Shown here: one piece after another, positions 7,186 to 15,148 of the stretch
Layout of the letters: each line of letters starts with the position of its first letter
How positions within the stretch are numbered: the first letter of the stretch is position 1
Assembly: GCA_022701475.1 (NCBI GenBank)
Contig: JAKOOI010000152.1
Span: 1 to 20,895, forward strand
Direction: 5' to 3'
Origin: Weeksellaceae bacterium
GTDB taxonomy: Bacteria; Bacteroidota; Bacteroidia; Flavobacteriales; Weeksellaceae
Length of the DNA stretch: 20,895 bases
The notes under the pieces: model-generated
Told to the model about the DNA's origin: nothing
Databases searched by the model: none
The model's input: only the letters and a program-made list of their open reading frames with translations
Translations under genes and position numbers: made by a program

Positions 7186-8930
7186 CGCTTAATGAATTTA
7201 TGGTTCCGTACTTGGTTTCCGGAGAACAGCTGAAGGAGGTAATTTCCCGAAGCCAGGTTCCGGACATCGATTTTTCCTTCGTTCAGGCTGCCTTTCAGGA
7301 TAAGCCTCCCGGAAGTGTCATAAAGCATAAAGCTTTTCACCTCCACATTTTTCACCATAATGAAATCTGAAGCGGGATTCGGATAGATGCCGGTCTCATG
7401 TCCGCCGGCCACTCCGGCAGTGGCCAGGAAGGATTCGCAGTTGCCGTTATAGGTATCCCCGGAGATCGTCCAGTTCTTATTGGTGATCAGCTGGTTCCTT
7501 GCTGCTACCGCTGCCGGATGGGAATAGACCATCGGAGAAGAAGCAGAAAGGTAGATGGCATCAGGTGTTGAAGGGTTCTGGCTCCAACCGAGCAGCGTAT
7601 TGTCGTAGTTCTGGCAGTTCAGTCCTGAATTGGTCAGCATACTGAGGGCGGAAATCAGGTTGCTCAGATTCCATGTCCCCAGATTCTGGTTGAATTTGGT
7701 GGCACCGCTGAACATATTGTCCATAGTCCTGACCTGGGACGTATTCCAGCCACTGAGATCCTGGTCGAAGGAAGTGGCGCCGCTGAACATTCCGTGCATA
7801 TGAAAAACAGAAGACGTGTTCCAGCTTCCTATATTCTGGTTGAAAGCTTTGGCATTGCTGAACATCTCATGCATATAATAAACTTTAGAGGTGTTCCAGT
7901 TCCTGATATTCTGGTTAAAAACCTCGGCATTCTGAAACATTCCGTTCATATGCACTACTTCCGAAGTGTTCCAGTGGCTGATATCCTGATTGAATACTTT
8001 CGCATTAGTAAACATGTTGTCCATTTCGATAACTTTTGATGTATTCCAGTTGCCGATATCCTGATTGAAGGACAAAGCATTAAAAAACATAAATTCCATG
8101 TCCAGCACATTTGAGGTATTCCAGTTTCCGAGAGGCTGGTTAAATGATTTAGCATTATAGAACATGGATGTCATACTCGTTACTTTTGAAGTATCCCAGT
8201 TGCTGATATCCTGATTGAAACTGTTGGCAAATAAAAACATAACCCCCATGATGGTTACATTTCCGGTATTCCAGTTTCCGATGGGCTGATTAAACAGGTT
8301 GCATGCCATGAAAAGCCCTGAAAAATCGGTTATGGCAGACGTATCCCAGTCATTAATCGTCGGATTTCCGATCAGTTGTTTACAATTATCGAACATGTAT
8401 GACATATCGGTCATAAAAGAGAGATTCGGAAGATCGGTCGCCTTTAAATCCAGGTTTTTACAATTGTTGAATGCACTTCTCATAGAAGACCACTTGGTGC
8501 TTCCCCATTGGTTGACTTCAATGATTTTGGCATCATCACCCATTGTACCGATGCCGGCAGGAGGAAAGTCCGGATCAAAAAAAAGGACTCTATGAAAATT
8601 TCCGTTTCCGCTTCTTACTTTGACGGTGTAGGTTGCTTCAGCAGGGTTCGGATTGAGCGGTGTCCCGAAATCCAGCAGCACATAATAGACACTGCTTATA
8701 TTATCCAGGGTGGCATGGTGGGCCGGATAGCCTACTTCTTCCCATGCTATGGAATAGTTCGTACCCTGAAAAGGTGCCCAGGCCTGGGTGGAAGACGAAG
8801 GAAAAGGAGGCTGCAATGGGATCGGGGCCTGAATATTGGCCGGTTTCCAGGTAGTAATAAACTCACCCTGGGCATTGATTATCTGCCCGAACAGGATAAA
8901 AAAGCAGACGGTTATTAGTTTTTTACACAT
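7182..8930 (-). CDS. BspA-family (DUF285) repeat surface protein with type IX secretion sorting domain
   Basis: The 582-residue protein has a Sec signal peptide ([20 protein letters not shown], cut about residue 20) and a unique N-terminal region. Nine or so 25-residue repeats of the form NWNTSxVxxMxxMFxxAxxFNQ follow, the BspA/DUF285 leucine-rich-like repeat seen in surface proteins of Bacteroidetes and Mycoplasma. The last 70 residues (about 513-582) form a type A C-terminal sorting domain: [10 protein letters not shown] near its start, [15 protein letters not shown] in the middle and a basic KFIKR end. Such proteins cross the outer membrane through the type IX system and are anchored by PorU/PorV, both encoded in this window. 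Relatives can bind host or matrix proteins, but the ligand is unknown here. The gene appears monocistronic and converges on purE. Confidence 0.9.
   Translation of the reverse strand: MCKKLITVCFFILFGQIINAQGEFITTWKPANIQAPIPLQPPFPSSSTQAWAPFQGTNYSIAWEEVGYPAHHATLDNISSVYYVLLDFGTPLNPNPAEATYTVKVRSGNGNFHRVLFFDPDFPPAGIGTMGDDAKIIEVNQWGSTKWSSMRSAFNNCKNLDLKATDLPNLSFMTDMSYMFDNCKQLIGNPTINDWDTSAITDFSGLFMACNLFNQPIGNWNTGNVTIMGVMFLFANSFNQDISNWDTSKVTSMTSMFYNAKSFNQPLGNWNTSNVLDMEFMFFNALSFNQDIGNWNTSKVIEMDNMFTNAKVFNQDISHWNTSEVVHMNGMFQNAEVFNQNIRNWNTSKVYYMHEMFSNAKAFNQNIGSWNTSSVFHMHGMFSGATSFDQDLSGWNTSQVRTMDNMFSGATKFNQNLGTWNLSNLISALSMLTNSGLNCQNYDNTLLGWSQNPSTPDAIYLSASSPMVYSHPAAVAARNQLITNKNWTISGDTYNGNCESFLATAGVAGGHETGIYPNPASDFIMVKNVEVKSFMLYDTSGRLILKGSLNEGKIDVRNLASGNYLLQLFSGNQVRNHKFIKR
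7666..8355 (-). repeat. 75-bp tandem repeats encoding the DUF285 array
   Basis: The word encoding NWNTS (minus strand; plus-strand forms such as GTATTCCAG or GTGTTCCAG) recurs at 7741, 7816, 7891, 7966, 8041, 8116, 8191, 8266 and 8341, exactly every 75 bp. Copies have drifted at the DNA level, while the spacing is perfect. A degenerate unit lies at the 7666 end. Confidence 0.9.
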
Positions 8931-9043
8931 ATCGATATTTTGTGAATTGTTGTGTAAATTAATGAATTGTCAGGTAATAACGGAATTTTTTATGTTAAAA
9001 TGAAAAAAGTATGGTATGAGCAATGGTTCTTATAAAAATCCAT

Positions 9044-9067
9044 AAAAAAACTCTCCGGAGAGGAGAG
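9044..9067 (-). terminator. intrinsic terminator of the YiaA-like gene
   Basis: On the minus strand a CTCTCC stem, 5-base loop and GGAGAG are followed directly by seven T. It lies 8 bp past the stop codon at 9075. The plus strand also has a run of T after the stem, so it may act in both directions. Confidence 0.8.
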
Positions 9068-9074
9068 CGATTTT

Positions 9075-9470
9075 TTATTCCTGGTTCATCATATTGTCCC
9101 GGGTGTTTTTCTGAACGGAGATAGCTCCGAACAGGGCCAGCAGGAAAGCAAATCCGTAAAATCCTTTTTCGCTCGGAAGGATGGTGGCATTCCAGAGCCC
9201 GATAGCCAGTAAAACGATGGATGACAGGGTAGCAAACCAGCAGATTCCGTAATAAATGTCAGTAACCTTAATATTTTCCAGCCGGTCACGTACGGCTTTC
9301 TGAAGGGAAACCACCGCAAACAGGCCGTACAGCAGGATGGTGAAATAGTAACCTTTCTCATTCAGCTGCATTTCTGCGCGGGCCAGGCCTACGATAAATC
9401 CGATCATCCCCGCAGCCAGCGCTACCCAGGAAGCCGCAACGAATGCGCCGGATACATTTTGTTTTTTCAT
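9075..9470 (-). CDS. YiaA/YiaB family inner-membrane protein
   Basis: The 131-residue protein has four hydrophobic helices (about 8-30, 41-57, 72-94 and 103-120) arranged as two similar two-helix modules. Each module carries an EKGYYF or EKGFYGFAF turn and ends in a matching word: VSLQKAVRD (54-62) and ISVQKNTRD (117-125). This is the YiaA/YiaB two-helix domain pattern. The family is conserved in proteobacteria and Bacteroidetes, but its molecular role is unclear, and no enzyme residues are apparent. It has its own -7 box (9492-9499) and its own terminator, so it is a single-gene unit. Confidence 0.87.
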   Translation of the reverse strand: MKKQNVSGAFVAASWVALAAGMIGFIVGLARAEMQLNEKGYYFTILLYGLFAVVSLQKAVRDRLENIKVTDIYYGICWFATLSSIVLLAIGLWNATILPSEKGFYGFAFLLALFGAISVQKNTRDNMMNQE

Positions 9471-9491
9471 GTCTATTGTTTGTTAAAGCAT

Positions 9492-9499
9492 CAAATATA
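9492..9499 (-). promoter_or_regulatory. Bacteroidetes -7 box (TATATTTG) of the YiaA-like gene
   Basis: The minus strand reads TATATTTG, ending 21 bases before the ATG at 9470. At the -33 position, after 20 bp, there is TTGG, one mismatch from TTTG. Confidence 0.6.
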
Positions 9500-9566
9500 T
9501 TAATTTTATCATATCATTGCCAATAACTCATATTACGGAATTTTATTGTATCTTCTGTGGAAATTT

Positions 9567-9757
9567 GTCAATAGTCAATCTGTTGCGCGGATCAATGGCC
9601 AATTTAAGTTCAGTCTGAAAATTCACTTGCATGGCGAAATTCATCATTGATATTTTCAGGAGCTGTTTCCGGCTCTCCGCTCATACTCCTCGCGCCGATG
9701 CTTCCTTTCAGGGCCAATGCCTGCTGTGGGGTAACCGCTGGGATCCGGGCTATTGAT
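9567..9757 (+). repeat. composite non-coding element, copy A
   Basis: This segment matches an inverted copy at 15050-15455. The left module (9567-9627) starts with GTCAAT words and contains 25 bp (9603-9627) identical to the reverse complement of 15391-15415. The right module is a conserved core (9659-9753) from GGAGCT to GGGCTAT. Compared by eye with the reverse complement of 15050-15136, 62 of 70 alignable positions are identical, and one central stretch differs in length (25 versus 17 bases). That 8-base difference is not a multiple of three, which argues against coding. The function is unknown. Confidence 0.8.
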
Positions 9758-9771
9758 GGAAGTGCCTGTAA

Positions 9772-9804
9772 AAACCTAACGGGTTTTCAAAACCCGTTAG
9801 GTTT
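9772..9804. repeat. 16-bp perfect inverted repeat (AAACCTAACGGG type)
   Basis: AAACCTAACGGGTTTT (9772-9787) is followed after one base by its exact reverse complement (9789-9804). It sits at the end of composite element copy A. The equivalent place in copy B (about 15012-15036) holds a decayed version beginning AAACCCAACGGG on the minus strand. It could form a strong hairpin or cruciform. There is no gene immediately upstream for it to terminate. Confidence 0.85.
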
Positions 9805-9888
9805 ATGCTTATGCATAATCAATTTTTGACCAGCCTGAAATTTCTTACGGCATAAAAGTCGGGAGAACTGTGTATCGGCAAACAGGCC

Positions 9889-9949
9889 GCTCCTACGGAG
9901 CTCGTCAGATGCTGTGATATGATGCTATTAACAGAAGACTCCTCTGGAG
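9889..9949. repeat. REP-like pair of short hairpins
   Basis: GCTCC-TAC-GGAGC (9889-9901) and CTCC-TCT-GGAG (9939-9949) are two mini-hairpins with 3-base loops, separated by 37 bp. Paired elements of this general shape (a GCTCC..GGAGC hairpin followed by a CTCC..GGAG hairpin) are, from memory, scattered between genes in many Bacteroidetes. The pairing resembles REP/BIME-type elements mobilised by RAYT transposases, but no such transposase lies in this window. Confidence 0.5.
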
Positions 9950-10031
9950 CTATTACCTTTTTCGCACTTAGGGGGATGTCTTATCATGCTATTGCATAAT
10001 TTTGGATTTTGCCTCTCAATAAAAGATCTGT

Positions 10032-10280
10032 AAAATTCACCAGCGGAGCGAAATTCACCATTTGTCTGCTGTCAATAGTCGATCCGCTGCGCTGGTCAAT
10101 GGTCAATTTTTATCCGTGGGAAAATTCACCTGCGGAGCAAAATTGACTCGCAGAGCGAAATTCACCGTTCACAATCAATAGTCAATTCCTGCGGGTCAAT
10201 GGTCAATTTTTGTCCGTGGGAAAATTCACCTGTGCAGCAGAATTGACTCGCAGAGCGAAATTCACCATTCACTATTCACA
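10032..10280 (+). repeat. mini-hairpin repeat array 1 (103-bp period)
   Basis: The array is built of AATTCAC/AATTGAC words around tiny stems and of GTCAATnGTCAAT words. The unit beginning TCAATAGTC repeats at 10072 and 10175, a 103-bp period. Stems include TGC-GGA-GCA (10131-10139) and TCGC-AGA-GCGA (10148-10158 and 10248-10258). Twenty-nine bp at 10181-10209 are identical to the reverse complement of 15207-15235 in array 2. No reading frame is preserved between units. Confidence 0.8.
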
Positions 10281-10299
10281 TTCGTTATGGATAGAAACC

Positions 10300-10327
10300 A
10301 AAAAAAACTCCCCAATTCATGGAGAGT
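10300..10327 (-). terminator. intrinsic terminator of ahcY
   Basis: On the minus strand ACTCTCC (10327-10321), a 7-base loop and GGGGAGT (10313-10307) form a 7-bp stem with one G-T pair, followed by a run of T. It lies past the 7-bp repeat array, so the ahcY 3' untranslated region would include that array. Confidence 0.7.
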
Positions 10328-10337
10328 CTGTATTTTT

Positions 10338-10386
10338 GCCATAAGCCATAAGCCATAAGCCATAAGCCATAAGCCATAAGCCATAA
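10338..10386. repeat. heptanucleotide tandem array (GCCATAA)7
   Basis: Seven perfect copies of GCCATAA run from 10338 to 10386, followed by a partial GCCA. The array ends 6 bp beyond the ahcY stop codon (10393-10395) and lies inside the likely ahcY 3' untranslated region, before the terminator. Perfect identity of all units suggests recent expansion by slippage. Confidence 0.95.
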
Positions 10387-10392
10387 GCCAGC

Positions 10393-11706
10393 CTAGTATC
10401 TGTAGTATTCAGGCTTGAACGGTCCTTCCACATTTACCCCGATATAATCGGCCTGCTGCTGGGAAAGGGTTTCCAGTTCTACGCTTAGTTTCTTCAGGTG
10501 AAGAGCAGCCACTTTTTCGTCAAGATGCTTTGGAAGCATATAGACTTCGTTTCCGTACGCTTCGGAATTGTTCCAGAGTTCGATCTGGGCCAGCGTCTGG
10601 TTAGAGAAAGAGTTGGACATTACGAATGAAGGATGACCGGTTGCACATCCCAGGTTTACCAGACGGCCTTCCGCCAGGATGATCACTTCTTTTCCTTCGA
10701 TGGTATAGATATCCACCTGAGGCTTTACTTCTGATTTCGTGGATCCGTAGTTTTCGTTCAGCCAGGCCATGTCAATTTCATTATCGAAGTGACCGATGTT
10801 ACAAACGATGGCTTTGTCTTTCATTTTAAGGAAATGTTCGCCTCTAACGATGTTGAAGTTTCCGGTAGTGGTAATGATGATGTCTGCATTGTCAACCACG
10901 GTATCCAGCCTTTTCACCTCATAACCGTCCATTGCGGCCTGAAGGGCGCAGATCGGGTCGATTTCCGTAACGGTAACGATGGAACCTGCTCCTCTGAAAG
11001 AAGCGGCCGTTCCTTTACCTACGTCTCCGTATCCGCAGACTACCACTCTTTTTCCGGCAAGCATCACATCTGTGGCTCTTCTCACGGCATCCACGGCAGA
11101 TTCCTTACATCCGTATTTGTTGTCGAATTTAGACTTGGTAACCGAATCATTTACGTTGATGGCCGGCATTACCAAAGTACCGTTCTTCATCCTTTCGTAC
11201 AGACGGTGAACTCCGGTAGTAGTTTCTTCGGAAAGACCTTTGATCTCTTTAGTCAGTTCCGGATATCTGTCGAAAACCATATTGGTTAAATCTCCTCCGT
11301 CATCCAGGATCATGTTCAACGGTTTTCTGTCTTCCCCGAAGAATATCGTCTGCTCGATGCACCAGTCGAATTCCTCTTCGTTAAGGCCTTTCCATGCATA
11401 TACCGGGATTCCTGCAGCAGCAATGGCAGCAGCGGCATGGTCCTGGGTAGAGAAAATATTACATGAAGACCAGGTTACTTCCGCTCCCAAAGCTACCAGT
11501 GTCTCGATAAGCACAGCGGTCTGGATGGTCATGTGAAGACATCCTGCGATTCTTGCTCCTTTCAGTGGCTGGGAAGGCCCGTATTCTTCACGGATGGCCA
11601 TCAGCCCCGGCATTTCTGCTTCTGCAAGGGTAATTTCTTTTCGTCCCCATTCTGCAAGGGAAATATCCTTAACCTTGTAAGGAACATATTGCGTTGTAGT
11701 ACTCAT
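10393..11706 (-). CDS. ahcY: adenosylhomocysteinase (S-adenosyl-L-homocysteine hydrolase)
   Basis: AhcY reversibly splits S-adenosylhomocysteine into adenosine and homocysteine, clearing the product inhibitor of methyltransferases; it is cytosolic and NAD-dependent. The 437-residue chain starts [20 protein letters not shown]. It contains [20 protein letters not shown] near residue 50, the GCLHM substrate-site word, and [11 protein letters not shown]. The NAD-binding glycine motif is GYGDVGKG from G225. The C-terminus KPEYYRY is the conserved end that reaches into the neighbouring subunit. The frame stays open upstream to 12123 over the neighbouring gene, but ATG 11706 gives the normal family start and length, and a -7 box (11742-11749) ends 35 bases upstream. 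Confidence 0.97.
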   Translation of the reverse strand: MSTTTQYVPYKVKDISLAEWGRKEITLAEAEMPGLMAIREEYGPSQPLKGARIAGCLHMTIQTAVLIETLVALGAEVTWSSCNIFSTQDHAAAAIAAAGIPVYAWKGLNEEEFDWCIEQTIFFGEDRKPLNMILDDGGDLTNMVFDRYPELTKEIKGLSEETTTGVHRLYERMKNGTLVMPAINVNDSVTKSKFDNKYGCKESAVDAVRRATDVMLAGKRVVVCGYGDVGKGTAASFRGAGSIVTVTEIDPICALQAAMDGYEVKRLDTVVDNADIIITTTGNFNIVRGEHFLKMKDKAIVCNIGHFDNEIDMAWLNENYGSTKSEVKPQVDIYTIEGKEVIILAEGRLVNLGCATGHPSFVMSNSFSNQTLAQIELWNNSEAYGNEVYMLPKHLDEKVAALHLKKLSVELETLSQQQADYIGVNVEGPFKPEYYRY

Positions 11707-11741
11707 ATCTGATGAATAATTTAAATACGATTGATAAGGTG

Positions 11742-11749
11742 CAAAATTA
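11742..11749 (-). promoter_or_regulatory. Bacteroidetes -7 box (TAATTTTG) of ahcY
   Basis: The minus strand reads TAATTTTG, matching TAnnTTTG, with TTTT (one mismatch from TTTG) 20 bp upstream. It supports the ATG at 11706 as the ahcY start. Confidence 0.6.
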
Positions 11750-11865
11750 CAACTAATTATCTGGATAAAAAAATACCGGCTCCCGGTCTTACCGTAACCT
11801 GGGAAAAGATCATCTGTTTTATTTCTTTTGCTTATTTTTACAGCATCAATCAACATCAACCAACC

Positions 11866-12489
11866 ATGCCTCTTTACCGCGATTTTTCTGATGACAATGC
11901 CACTATTCTCGTATGGAAATACGATGAAACGGAAGACCTGGATATCCATGTGCTTCTGGAGCCTGAAAATGCGGAAAAAGTAAAAGATTACCATCCTAAA
12001 AAGCTGCTGGAAGTCCTGATGGTGCGCAAGCTCCTGAAAGGGCTGAAGCCTTCTTCTAAAATTCTCTACAGGGACCGGGAGCCTTTCCTGTCCCCCGGAG
12101 ATGCGGAAATTTCCATCACTCATTCTTTTCCCTTTGCGGCCATTGCCGTTTCAAAAAACAGGATCGGTATCGATATCGAGAAGTTTAATCCTAAAATACT
12201 CAGGGTTATTGATAAATTCATCTACGAGGAAGAGAGAGGGTTTATACCCTTTGATCAGGAAGTTACCTTTTATACGGTCATCTGGAGCGTAAAGGAAAGC
12301 ATGTATAAGATCCATCATTCGAAACACTGGTCGCTGAAAAGGCATTATGAAGTAAGGCCTTTCGAACTGAAGCATCTCCATCATATCCGGTGCCGGGTAT
12401 ATGACGAGAGGATTTCGGATGAACTCAAAGCACGGGTAGAGTTTTTCGACGATTATTGTTTCACGATTGTAGAGGAGCAGCAGCCGTAA
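11866..12489 (+). CDS. 4'-phosphopantetheinyl transferase superfamily protein
   Basis: Members move the phosphopantetheine arm of coenzyme A onto a serine of carrier proteins in fatty-acid, polyketide or peptide synthesis. The 207-residue protein has the Sfp-type signature: RIGIDIEKF with D103 and E105 as metal ligands, and WSVKESMYK (140-148) with E144. [14 protein letters not shown] (about 84-97) is the usual histidine-containing strand before it. I start it at ATG 11866 because upstream in-frame sequence is AT-rich leader without homology and overlaps the ahcY promoter. Its partner is unknown; flexirubin or aryl-polyene carrier proteins, common in this group, are candidates by inference. 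It is divergent from ahcY, and its 3' end overlaps the convergent FUSC gene by 29 bp. Confidence 0.87.
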   Translation: MPLYRDFSDDNATILVWKYDETEDLDIHVLLEPENAEKVKDYHPKKLLEVLMVRKLLKGLKPSSKILYRDREPFLSPGDAEISITHSFPFAAIAVSKNRIGIDIEKFNPKILRVIDKFIYEEERGFIPFDQEVTFYTVIWSVKESMYKIHHSKHWSLKRHYEVRPFELKHLHHIRCRVYDERISDELKARVEFFDDYCFTIVEEQQP

Positions 12490-14746
12490 GATCTGATGTA
12501 CTGCCGGATTCGCTTTTGTATTTTTCAATGACTTTCCGCTGTTCCTTGGCGACATCATAGATCAGTTCCAGGACATCATGGATATTTTTAAGTTCCGTAA
12601 GACGGGAAATCTTATCCGGATCCCTGCGGTCATAGCCTTCGCTTTCGGTAAGTTCGGTCTTTCTCTTCAGGATGAGGTCGTCCAGCGGGGAATCTTCCGG
12701 CTCGATCCGGCTTTCCTTCCTGAGGCTTTCCGTAATTTTTTCTCCATTCAGCAAATAAGCCACCTTCTGCATTTCGGCTTCTATTTTCCGGCTCCAGCCT
12801 TCCGCATCGATCTCGGGGTACTTCTCTTCTTTTTTTACGTATTGCGACAGGGAAGCGGTGTAAGCGGTGATCAGATGGGAGGTTGCAACAAACTGATGGA
12901 CGACTTCCAGCTTTTTCTGCTGGTTTTTGGGTTCTGAAATCATCCGCTGGAAATTATCGGAAAGATTGGCCAGGGCAATAATGGCATTTTTGCGTTTTAC
13001 CTTATACGCTTCCAGGTCAAAACCTTCTTCCAGGAATTTGGAAATGACGCATTGGAAATAAATAAGATTGCAGTCTGCCGATTTTTTCATCAGTTCCAGG
13101 TTCTGGGTGTGTTCCCATACCGGAAGCACGATGTAGGCAATGATGGAGGTGATTACTGCCGCAATGGCAGTATCCACGATACGGTCCCTGAAAATAACAT
13201 TCACATGGCCCGGACTTAAAAAATTAAAGCTCAGGAATATGTAGATGGTCATAAACAGGACTGCCCAGAAATACCGGCCTTTCAGGAAGCTGAAGCACAT
13301 AATCATGCTGACGAGAAGAATGGTAAACAGAACTTCATTCACCCGGATATAATAAAGGATGCCATAGGCAATCACAGCTCCGGCAATCGTGCCGTACAGT
13401 CGCAGGAGGTTTCTTTTTTTGGTGATGGAATAGGCCGGCTTGAGAATGGCCACAACGGTAATCATGATCCAGTAGGTATGCCCGATCCCGAGAAACTGAA
13501 ATAAGGAAAAGAGGTATCCTACCAGCAGCGCAACCGTGATCCGGAGGGCATGCCGGAAATGGGAGGAAGAAAAGGAGATGTTGTCTTTTAAAACCTTAAC
13601 GTTCAGCTTTTCCTCATTCGGAAGGAATTTTTTCAGGTCCAGTCCGGTGGAAAGGCTCTTGGCCAGCTTTACATCCTGTGAAAATACCTTGTAAATTTCC
13701 CTGATTTCCTTTGTGATGTCATTAATACGCATCAGGATCTGCCTCAGGACCATAAAGTTTTCAAAATTATCCGGTGAAATGCTTTTGTTTCTGAGGTCGA
13801 AATAATCGCGGTTCAGGCCGCCAAGTTCCGTTTCCAGATGGTGGACGGATTTTGCACGGGTACCGATCTGGAGCGATATGCCTATATTGGTAATCTCTTC
13901 AGCCAGCAGGTTCAGGTAATTGTGGATTTTCACCAGGATGCCGGTGTCCCCGAAACTTTTCTGCAGTTTCTGGTAGTCGCTTTCCGAGGTCATCAGTTTT
14001 TCATGGAGGTCCAGGGAATTCAGGAACATCAGCATCAGCAGGCGGCTGGTGGTGGTAGATTCATTTACAATGGTCCTCGTCTTAAAAACAGTTTCCCGCG
14101 TTTCCTCCTGAAGGTTTTTTATTTCGATCTGTTTGGCAATCACCTGGCTGGTCAGCCGGGTAAAATCGGGGTTTTTCTGGTAATGATCTGCCTTGATCTT
14201 TAAGAATCCGGCCAGCTGAAGATAATTTTCCCCGATCATCTGGCTGGCCAGCTTATACGGCTGAATGGTCGTTACGATCAGGAAGATCATCAGGAACCAG
14301 GTACATCCCGAAGCAAAAATAAGGAGGCTTTTCAGGATATCATCTCCTGTAAGATGGCCGTCAATGAAAATAGCCAGCACCACAAGAGAAAGGGAACCTA
14401 CCGCCGCAAGCCGCTGTCCGTAAACGCCGATCAGTGAGAAGAACATCCCGAATACAATAATCTCGGTAAAAACCAGTAATTTAACATGCATCACCAGGCT
14501 TGCGGTCGTGGCAACCAGCACAAAGCAGATGATGGCAAATGCCAGGGCATTCCTTCTGCGAATGAAAGGGCCCGGCTGGTCGGTAAGGGCTACGAAGCTC
14601 GTTCCGAGCGGAAAAAGGAAGTATTCTTTCAGGATTCCGAAGTGGGCAAGAACCACGCATGGCAGAACGGTAGCCAGGGTAATCCTGATGGCAGAATATA
14701 CATATTGGCTGGTCACAAATTTTTTGAGTTCCGCGGAGTAGTTCAT
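12461..14746 (-). CDS. FUSC/YccS-like membrane protein (fusaric acid resistance family)
   Basis: The 761-residue protein has two membrane blocks (about residues 16-165 and 400-550), each with several helices. A long helical soluble region (about 170-395) lies between them and another follows, giving the YccS/FUSC architecture. The second block holds YWIMITVVAILKPAYSITKK and RLYGTIAGAVIAYGILYYI, matching the FUSC core with its R-x-x-GT-x-x-G pattern. Characterised relatives are linked to efflux of aromatic acids such as fusaric acid, but most are uncharacterised and the substrate cannot be read here. No membrane-fusion or outer-membrane partner gene is adjacent. The -7 box at 14751-14758 leaves only four bases before the ATG, as in the TauE/SafE gene. 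Confidence 0.85.
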   Translation of the reverse strand: MNYSAELKKFVTSQYVYSAIRITLATVLPCVVLAHFGILKEYFLFPLGTSFVALTDQPGPFIRRRNALAFAIICFVLVATTASLVMHVKLLVFTEIIVFGMFFSLIGVYGQRLAAVGSLSLVVLAIFIDGHLTGDDILKSLLIFASGCTWFLMIFLIVTTIQPYKLASQMIGENYLQLAGFLKIKADHYQKNPDFTRLTSQVIAKQIEIKNLQEETRETVFKTRTIVNESTTTSRLLMLMFLNSLDLHEKLMTSESDYQKLQKSFGDTGILVKIHNYLNLLAEEITNIGISLQIGTRAKSVHHLETELGGLNRDYFDLRNKSISPDNFENFMVLRQILMRINDITKEIREIYKVFSQDVKLAKSLSTGLDLKKFLPNEEKLNVKVLKDNISFSSSHFRHALRITVALLVGYLFSLFQFLGIGHTYWIMITVVAILKPAYSITKKRNLLRLYGTIAGAVIAYGILYYIRVNEVLFTILLVSMIMCFSFLKGRYFWAVLFMTIYIFLSFNFLSPGHVNVIFRDRIVDTAIAAVITSIIAYIVLPVWEHTQNLELMKKSADCNLIYFQCVISKFLEEGFDLEAYKVKRKNAIIALANLSDNFQRMISEPKNQQKKLEVVHQFVATSHLITAYTASLSQYVKKEEKYPEIDAEGWSRKIEAEMQKVAYLLNGEKITESLRKESRIEPEDSPLDDLILKRKTELTESEGYDRRDPDKISRLTELKNIHDVLELIYDVAKEQRKVIEKYKSESGSTSDLTAAAPLQS

Positions 14747-14750
14747 GCTG

Positions 14751-14758
14751 CAAAAATA
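14751..14758 (-). promoter_or_regulatory. Bacteroidetes -7 box (TATTTTTG) directly before the FUSC start
   Basis: The minus strand reads TATTTTTG, then CAGC, then ATG. Transcription would start at about the A of the ATG. No TTTG is found at the -33 spacing, so the match is weaker than for the TauE/SafE gene. Confidence 0.45.
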
Positions 14759-14894
14759 AGGGTTACATGTGAATTATGGATTGATAAATCTTGAATTTTC
14801 CCCTGCGGGCAGATGATGACCTGTTTATCTGTGCAGGAGCCGGACTGACAAAGCAGTATCAAATTTTACACCATGATTTGGGAGAGAGGGTGGG

Positions 14895-14966
14895 GTTGGA
14901 GGGTTGGAGAGTTTGAGAGTTGGAGGGTTTGAGGGTTTGGGGGTTGGAGGGTTGGAGGGTTGGAAG
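14895..14966 (+). repeat. G-rich octanucleotide tandem array (GTTGGAGG)9
   Basis: Nine units of 8 bp run without a gap from 14895 to 14966. Four are exact GTTGGAGG; the others are GTTGGAGA, GTTTGAGA, GTTTGAGG, GTTTGGGG and GTTGGAAG. Further G-rich sequence lies just upstream (14880-14894). The many GG and GGG runs on the plus strand could fold into G-quadruplexes. Confidence 0.9.
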
Positions 14967-15011
14967 TGAAGTTTAAGGAAAGGAGGAGGCTTTACTTATT
15001 TTGATCAATCT

Positions 15012-15136
15012 AAAGGTTTGTAAGCCCGTTGGGTTTTATGCATTCCAAAATAGCCCGGATAGAAACGGTTACCCCACAGCAGGCGGCGGCCTGGCGGCGG
15101 CGCGAGGAGTAAGAGTGGATAGCCGGAAAAAGCTCC
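15012..15136 (-). repeat. composite non-coding element core, copy B (inverted relative to copy A)
   Basis: Read on the minus strand, 15136-15050 matches the copy A core at 9659-9753, from GGAGCT through TACTCCTCGCGCC and TGCTGTGGGGTAACCG to GGGCTAT. The central variable stretch is a GC-rich direct repeat of GCCGCCGCC here. The decayed AAACCCAACGGG motif follows at about 15036-15012. Openings in the reading frames over this segment do not agree between the two copies. Confidence 0.8.
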
Positions 15137-15148
15137 CGGAAAAGTGAA

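Noticed and set aside
9647..9829. 60-codon frame in repeat copy A
   Set aside because: The matching frame in copy B diverges because of the 8-base length difference, so the sequence is conserved as nucleotides, not as protein.
10338..10386. CRISPR array
   Set aside because: The units are 7 bp with no spacers. The other arrays also lack the equal-length repeat/unique-spacer pattern, and no cas gene is present.
11731..11865. N-terminal extension of the PPTase
   Set aside because: It overlaps the ahcY promoter, lacks family similarity and would add 45 residues not typical of the family.
11707..12123. N-terminal extension of AhcY on the minus strand
   Set aside because: It runs antisense through the PPTase gene and past the ahcY promoter box, and the family start is [11 protein letters not shown] at 11706.
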